From NCBI GenBank assembly GCA_947500005.1, contig CANMQJ010000007.1:1-64000 (forward strand): a DNA stretch of 64,000 bases, written 5' to 3'. Source of the stretch: an uncultured Paracoccaceae bacterium. Lineage in GTDB: Bacteria > Pseudomonadota > Alphaproteobacteria > Rhodobacterales > Rhodobacteraceae. How positions within the stretch are numbered: position 1 is the first letter of the stretch; each line of letters begins with the position of its first letter. The notes below the pieces were generated by a model. The model worked only from the letters and a program-made list of their open reading frames with translations. It did not search any database and was not told the DNA's origin. A program made the position numbers and the translations under genes. Shown here one piece after another: positions 60,780 through 64,000 of the stretch.

Positions 60780-61160
60780 TTACCACTCTGCCACCGGCTG
60801 GCCGTACTTGCCGCAGGCGTGTTGTGCCAGCGGTCCGATAGTGTCATCCAGCGGGAAGGGCAATTCCGAGGGGCGGCTGTCGGCATCGGTCGGAAAGACC
60901 GTGGGCGCCGAGGGGCCGGAATAGGTCTCGTTGTAACTGCCCTGCCCGCAATCGAACTCGCGGATCGTGTGTTCCACCCCGTCGGGTCCTTCGGTGCGCG
61001 AATGCATCTGCACCCGCCCGCCGCCGAAATCCTTGGTCGCGATCTCGAAATGCCTGTTCACGGTGTCCATGTCGTGCCGGATCGCGTTCTCCTGCGCCAG
61101 CGCCGCGCTTGCCAGCAGCATCAGCGCACCCGTCATTGCCGTCGTTACGTTCCGCATCAT
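60780..61160 (-). CDS. Small secreted protein inserted between nuoJ and nuoK
   Basis: This 126-residue protein has a signal peptide (MMRNVTTAMTGALMLLASAALAQ). The mature part has no recognised domain but two cysteines (FDCGQGSY and QHACGKYG), which could form a disulphide in the periplasm. The start at 61160 has GCAGGGG upstream, inside the nuoJ end; other starts at 61166 (GTG) and 61157 are possible. It begins 2 bp after nuoJ stops, so it belongs to the nuo transcript, and lies 75 bp before nuoK. Such unassigned frames within nuo are known from Rhodobacter capsulatus. Function unknown. Confidence 0.72.
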   Translation of the reverse strand: MMRNVTTAMTGALMLLASAALAQENAIRHDMDTVNRHFEIATKDFGGGRVQMHSRTEGPDGVEHTIREFDCGQGSYNETYSGPSAPTVFPTDADSRPSELPFPLDDTIGPLAQHACGKYGQPVAEW

Positions 61161-61162
61161 GG

Positions 61163-61765
61163 TCACAGCCCCTGCCCCGGTTTCACGTCCTTAAGTTCCA
61201 TCGCCTTGGCCGGATCGCGATACATCTGCGCCAGGATGTCCTGCCGCTTGATGTCCGTCCGGTGGCGCAGGGTCAGCACGATGGCGCCGATCATCGCCAC
61301 CAGCAGGATCAGCCCCGCAAGCTGGAACAGCAGGAAATACTGGTCGTAGAGGATGACGCCCAGCGCCTCGGTATTGTGGCGGTCCACCGGCACCGGCTGC
61401 GCCAGGTTCTGCGCGGCCAGCGGCGCGCTTTCCCAGGCGCCAAAGGCCATCACGAACTGCATCAGGATCACCAGACCGATCAGGAGCGCAAGCGGCATGT
61501 ATTTCGCCATCTCCGCCTTCAGCTCGGCGAAATCGACGTCCAGCATCATCACCACGAACAGGAACAAGACCGCCACCGCGCCGACATAGACGATCACCAG
61601 CAGCATCGCCACGAACTCGGCCCCCAGCAGCACGAACAGCCCCGCCGAAGAGATGAAGGCCAGGATCAGCCACAGGACCGAATGCACCGGCTGGCGGCTC
61701 ACGACGGTAAAGAGCCCGCCGGTGATGGCGCTGATCGCGAAGAGGTAAAAGGCAAATACGCTCAT
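61163..61765 (-). CDS. nuoJ: NADH-quinone oxidoreductase subunit J
   Basis: This 200-residue membrane subunit with five helices carries [34 protein letters not shown] (start), [29 protein letters not shown] (the pi-bulge helix 3 region) and [24 protein letters not shown]. The pi-bulge helix 3 rearranges during complex I turnover. ATG 61765 overlaps the preceding carboxymuconolactone-decarboxylase-like gene by 4 nt (ATGA), which sets the start; the frame continues upstream into that gene. Confidence 0.96.
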   Translation of the reverse strand: MSVFAFYLFAISAITGGLFTVVSRQPVHSVLWLILAFISSAGLFVLLGAEFVAMLLVIVYVGAVAVLFLFVVMMLDVDFAELKAEMAKYMPLALLIGLVILMQFVMAFGAWESAPLAAQNLAQPVPVDRHNTEALGVILYDQYFLLFQLAGLILLVAMIGAIVLTLRHRTDIKRQDILAQMYRDPAKAMELKDVKPGQGL

Positions 61766-62172
61766 TGATCCGGTTCCTCTTTCTCGTCCATGACCTCCTT
61801 GGCGAGGTCCAGCGCCCGCGTCATGGCCGGGATGCCGGCAAAGACCGACATCTGGCCGATGGTCTCGACGATCTCCTGCTTGCGCGCGCCCGCCTCCAGC
61901 AGGTGGCGCACGGTCTGGCGCACCGCCGTGTCGGCCTGCGCGCCCTGCATGGTCAGCCCGGCCAGCGTGAGCAGCAGGCGCATCTTGGCGTCCAGCCCCT
62001 CCTTGTTGACCGCGTTGCCGAACATCATCTCCATCATGTCCTTGGGCATGGTGGGCCACAGCGTCTCGAACCCCTTGGGCGAGAAGCTTTCCAGCGCCGG
62101 GTTCATCGCGCGCGCCATGTCATGTGCCTGCTGCATCATGACCTCGAAGGGGTTTTTCGGCGTGTCGCTCAT
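61762..62172 (-). CDS. Carboxymuconolactone decarboxylase (AhpD-like) family protein inside nuo
   Basis: This 136-residue helical protein has [70 protein letters not shown] sequence (blocks [24 protein letters not shown] and [11 protein letters not shown]), the CMD fold. The C-x-x-C of AhpD peroxidase partners is absent, so a thiol redox function is unlikely. It is translationally coupled at both ends (4-nt overlaps with nuoI and nuoJ), so it is made with complex I. A role in assembly or protection can only be guessed. Confidence 0.85.
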   Translation of the reverse strand: MSDTPKNPFEVMMQQAHDMARAMNPALESFSPKGFETLWPTMPKDMMEMMFGNAVNKEGLDAKMRLLLTLAGLTMQGAQADTAVRQTVRHLLEAGARKQEIVETIGQMSVFAGIPAMTRALDLAKEVMDEKEEPDQ

Positions 62173-62663
62173 CTGTACGGCGCGTCCAGTTCCAGGTTGC
62201 GGGCGATCTCGGCTTCCCAGCGGTCGCCATTCTCGAGAAGCTTGGCCTTGTCATAGAACAGCTCTTCGCGCGTCTCGGTTGCGAACTCGAAATTCGGCCC
62301 CTCGACGATGGCATCGACCGGGCAGGCCTCCTGGCAGAAGCCGCAATAGATGCACTTGGTCATGTCGATGTCATAACGCGTGGTGCGGCGGCTGCCGTCC
62401 TCGCGCGGCTCGGCGTCGATGGTGATCGCCTGTGCCGGACAGATCGCCTCGCACAGCTTGCAGGCGATGCAGCGTTCCTCGCCATTGGGATAGCGGCGCA
62501 GCGCGTGCTCACCCCGGAACCGTGGCGACAGCGGCCCCTTCTCGTGCGGATAGTTCACGGTCGCCTTGGGGGCGAAGAAATACTTCAGCCCCAGTTTCAT
62601 GCCGACCCAGAAATCCTGAAGCAGGAAATACTTGGCGGCGCGGGTATAGTCGATCTGCGTCAT
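62169..62663 (-). CDS. nuoI: NADH-quinone oxidoreductase subunit I
   Basis: This 164-residue ferredoxin-like subunit has two [4Fe-4S] motifs: [18 protein letters not shown] and [19 protein letters not shown], which hold clusters N6a and N6b between the peripheral arm and quinone site. The N-terminal amphipathic stretch ([19 protein letters not shown]) anchors it to the membrane arm. Start 62663 lies 2 bp after the nuoH stop. Confidence 0.97.
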   Translation of the reverse strand: MTQIDYTRAAKYFLLQDFWVGMKLGLKYFFAPKATVNYPHEKGPLSPRFRGEHALRRYPNGEERCIACKLCEAICPAQAITIDAEPREDGSRRTTRYDIDMTKCIYCGFCQEACPVDAIVEGPNFEFATETREELFYDKAKLLENGDRWEAEIARNLELDAPYR

Positions 62664-62665
62664 GC

Positions 62666-63703
62666 TTAACCTCCAATCGGCCAGCGGGCGAAGGCGCCCC
62701 AGAACCAGTCGAACCGGGCCGCGAATGCGACAAAGACCACCCAGACGAGGCTGAAGGGCAGGAACACCTTCCAGCCCAGCCGCATCAGCTGGTCATAGCG
62801 ATAGCGCGGCGTAATCGCCTTCACCATCGCGAAAAGGAAGAAGAAGAACGCCATCTTGGCAACCATCCACAGCGCCCCGTCGGGCAGGCCCGGGATGGGC
62901 GACAGCCAGCCGCCGAAGAACAGCAGCGAGGTCAGCGCGCACATCAGGAAGATGGCGATGTATTCCCCCGCCATGAACAGCAGGAAGGGGGTCGAGGAAT
63001 ACTCCACCTGGTAGCCCGCGACCAGTTCCGATTCCGCCTCGGGCAGGTCGAAGGGCGGGCGGTTCGTCTCGGCCAGCGCCGAGATGAAGAACAGGAACAC
63101 CATCGGCAGGTGCGGCAGCCAGTACCAGTTGAAAAAGCCCAGGCTGCCGTCCTGCGCATGGACGATGGCGCTGAAATTCATCGAGCCTGTCGAGATGATC
63201 ACGCCGATGATGATGAGGCCGATGCTGACCTCGTAGGAGATCATCTGCGCCGCCGAGCGCAGCGAGCCGAGGAACGGATACTTGGAGTTCGACGCCCAGC
63301 CGCCCATGATCACGCCGTAAACCTCCAGCGAGGAGACGGCGAAGACATAGAGGATCGCCACGTTGATGTCGCTGACCACCCAGCCGTCGCTGAACGGGAT
63401 CACCGCCCAGGCCATCATCGCCAGAACGAAGGACGCCATCGGCGCCAGCATGAACACCGTGCGGTCGGCGCCGGCGGGGATGACCACCTCTTTCACCACG
63501 TATTTCAGCGCGTCGGCCACCGTCTGCAACAGGCCATAGGCGCCCACCACGTTGGGCCCCCGGCGCATCTGCACCGCGGCCCAGATCTTGCGGTCGCCAT
63601 AGACGAGGAACAGCATCGAGATCATCACGAAGCCCACGACCGCCAGCACCTGCGCCAGTATGATCAGAGCTATGCCGCCCGGGGTGGTAAAGAATTCAGC
63701 CAT
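62666..63703 (-). CDS. nuoH: NADH-quinone oxidoreductase subunit H
   Basis: This 345-residue membrane subunit holds most of the quinone channel: [55 protein letters not shown] and [28 protein letters not shown]. The acidic residues that couple quinone reduction to proton pumping are present (E-x-E-L-V-A-G). It is followed closely by nuoI and preceded by the incomplete gene at the window edge, 6 bp away. Confidence 0.97.
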   Translation of the reverse strand: MAEFFTTPGGIALIILAQVLAVVGFVMISMLFLVYGDRKIWAAVQMRRGPNVVGAYGLLQTVADALKYVVKEVVIPAGADRTVFMLAPMASFVLAMMAWAVIPFSDGWVVSDINVAILYVFAVSSLEVYGVIMGGWASNSKYPFLGSLRSAAQMISYEVSIGLIIIGVIISTGSMNFSAIVHAQDGSLGFFNWYWLPHLPMVFLFFISALAETNRPPFDLPEAESELVAGYQVEYSSTPFLLFMAGEYIAIFLMCALTSLLFFGGWLSPIPGLPDGALWMVAKMAFFFFLFAMVKAITPRYRYDQLMRLGWKVFLPFSLVWVVFVAFAARFDWFWGAFARWPIGG

Positions 63704-63709
63704 AGGTCC

Positions 63710-64000
63710 TCACACCGTGGGTATTCCGTTTTCCGCGCAGGTCTGAACGACGGTTTCCGCGTCGATCGTCCTCAGTCCCCGCGGCAGGGATGGCGAGATG
63801 GTGTAAACAGCATCTGCGCGCCACACGCCACCCTTTTCCTCGATATTCGTGCGCAAATGCCGCGCGAATCCATAGCCCCGGATCAGCGCGTATTGCGCGG
63901 CCGCGCACTCGGCGTAATCGTCCACGTCCTGCCCGCTCCGGGCGCCCGTCATCGACACGTCGAACCGCACCAGATCCCCGTCCAGCAACGCCGTCTCCAC
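63710..64000 (-). CDS. Hypothetical protein upstream of nuoH, truncated by the window end
   Basis: At least 96 residues are visible, continuing past the window. AECAAAQYALIRGYGFARHL, then GVWRADAVYTISPSLPRGLR and a C-terminal ETVVQTCAENGIPTV suggest a small soluble or secreted protein with two cysteines. I do not recognise a family. It ends 6 bp before nuoH, so it is within the nuo operon, between nuoH and the missing upstream nuo genes. It may be another of the unassigned frames typical of Rhodobacter-type nuo operons. Confidence 0.6.
   Translation of the reverse strand: METALLDGDLVRFDVSMTGARSGQDVDDYAECAAAQYALIRGYGFARHLRTNIEEKGGVWRADAVYTISPSLPRGLRTIDAETVVQTCAENGIPTV

Noticed and set aside
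58662..61349. 895-codon plus-strand frame opposite nuoL-nuoK-nuoJ
   Set aside because: Shadow of three certain complex I genes; no domain and no ribosome site.

Overview
The window looks like the chromosome of a marine-type Rhodobacteraceae (Rhodobacterales, Alphaproteobacteria). The grounds are its high GC with few native stop codons on antisense frames, a PhyR-NepR-EcfG general stress response locus, the gene order nuoH-I-J-K-L-M-N-birA-coaX-rnj with extra genes inside the nuo operon, DUF3572 beside a PleD-like gene, and a palindromic repeat of the kind common between Rhodobacterales genes. Species is not assigned.

Layout. 1-0.2 kb: two identical tRNA-Glu genes. 0.2-9.6 kb: envelope and stress accessory genes (AI-2E transporter, YihY/BrkB, a DUF883-like/holin-X/DUF3618 operon, DUF2254, small Rho-N-like protein, flavin reductase), an amidoligase/class-I amidotransferase pair, a candidate small RNA and a secreted PRC-barrel protein. 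9.7-21.5 kb: an 11-gene minus-strand catabolic cluster (two acyl-CoA dehydrogenases, enoyl-CoA hydratase, complete branched-chain-type ABC importer, two acyl-CoA ligases, TetR regulator), which probably imports, activates and beta-oxidises a carboxylic acid. 21.7-22 kb: IS3-type transposase remnant. 22-27 kb: PHA synthase and an iron-complex ABC importer. 27.2-39.4 kb: general stress response core (nepR-ecfG-histidine kinase divergent from phyR) with dps, an FNT channel, DUF2945, DUF1328, CsbD and other small stress proteins, plus glutamate dehydrogenase and a TPP enzyme. 39.5-51.9 kb: MATE pump, an H-NOX/diguanylate cyclase pair, DUF4153, MttB-like methyltransferase, HAD phosphatase, PleD-like cyclase, an EF-hand/ECF-sigma/anti-sigma/metal-sensor operon, DUF983 and NUDIX. 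52-64 kb: rnj, coaX, birA and the distal nuo (complex I) operon, cut by the window end.

The main unifying signal is a set of sequences matching the alphaproteobacterial EcfG promoter (GGAAC, 16-17 nt, CGTT or close variants). I see nine or ten, spread from 4.3 to 38.9 kb, each on the correct strand just upstream of a gene: the DUF883-like operon, the Rho-N-like protein, the flavin reductase, a C-rich candidate sRNA with an intrinsic terminator, the PRC-barrel protein, nepR and phyR (one palindromic, two-way site), dps and the FNT channel (back to back), DUF1328, and the small membrane protein/CsbD pair. The first 39 kb therefore reads as a physically clustered general-stress regulon around its own regulator, interrupted by a catabolic cluster. 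Other points of interest are an H-NOX protein without the heme-ligating histidine, a PleD-like cyclase with degenerate receivers, and non-complex-I genes inside nuo. All identifications rest on reading the sequence; no database search was run.
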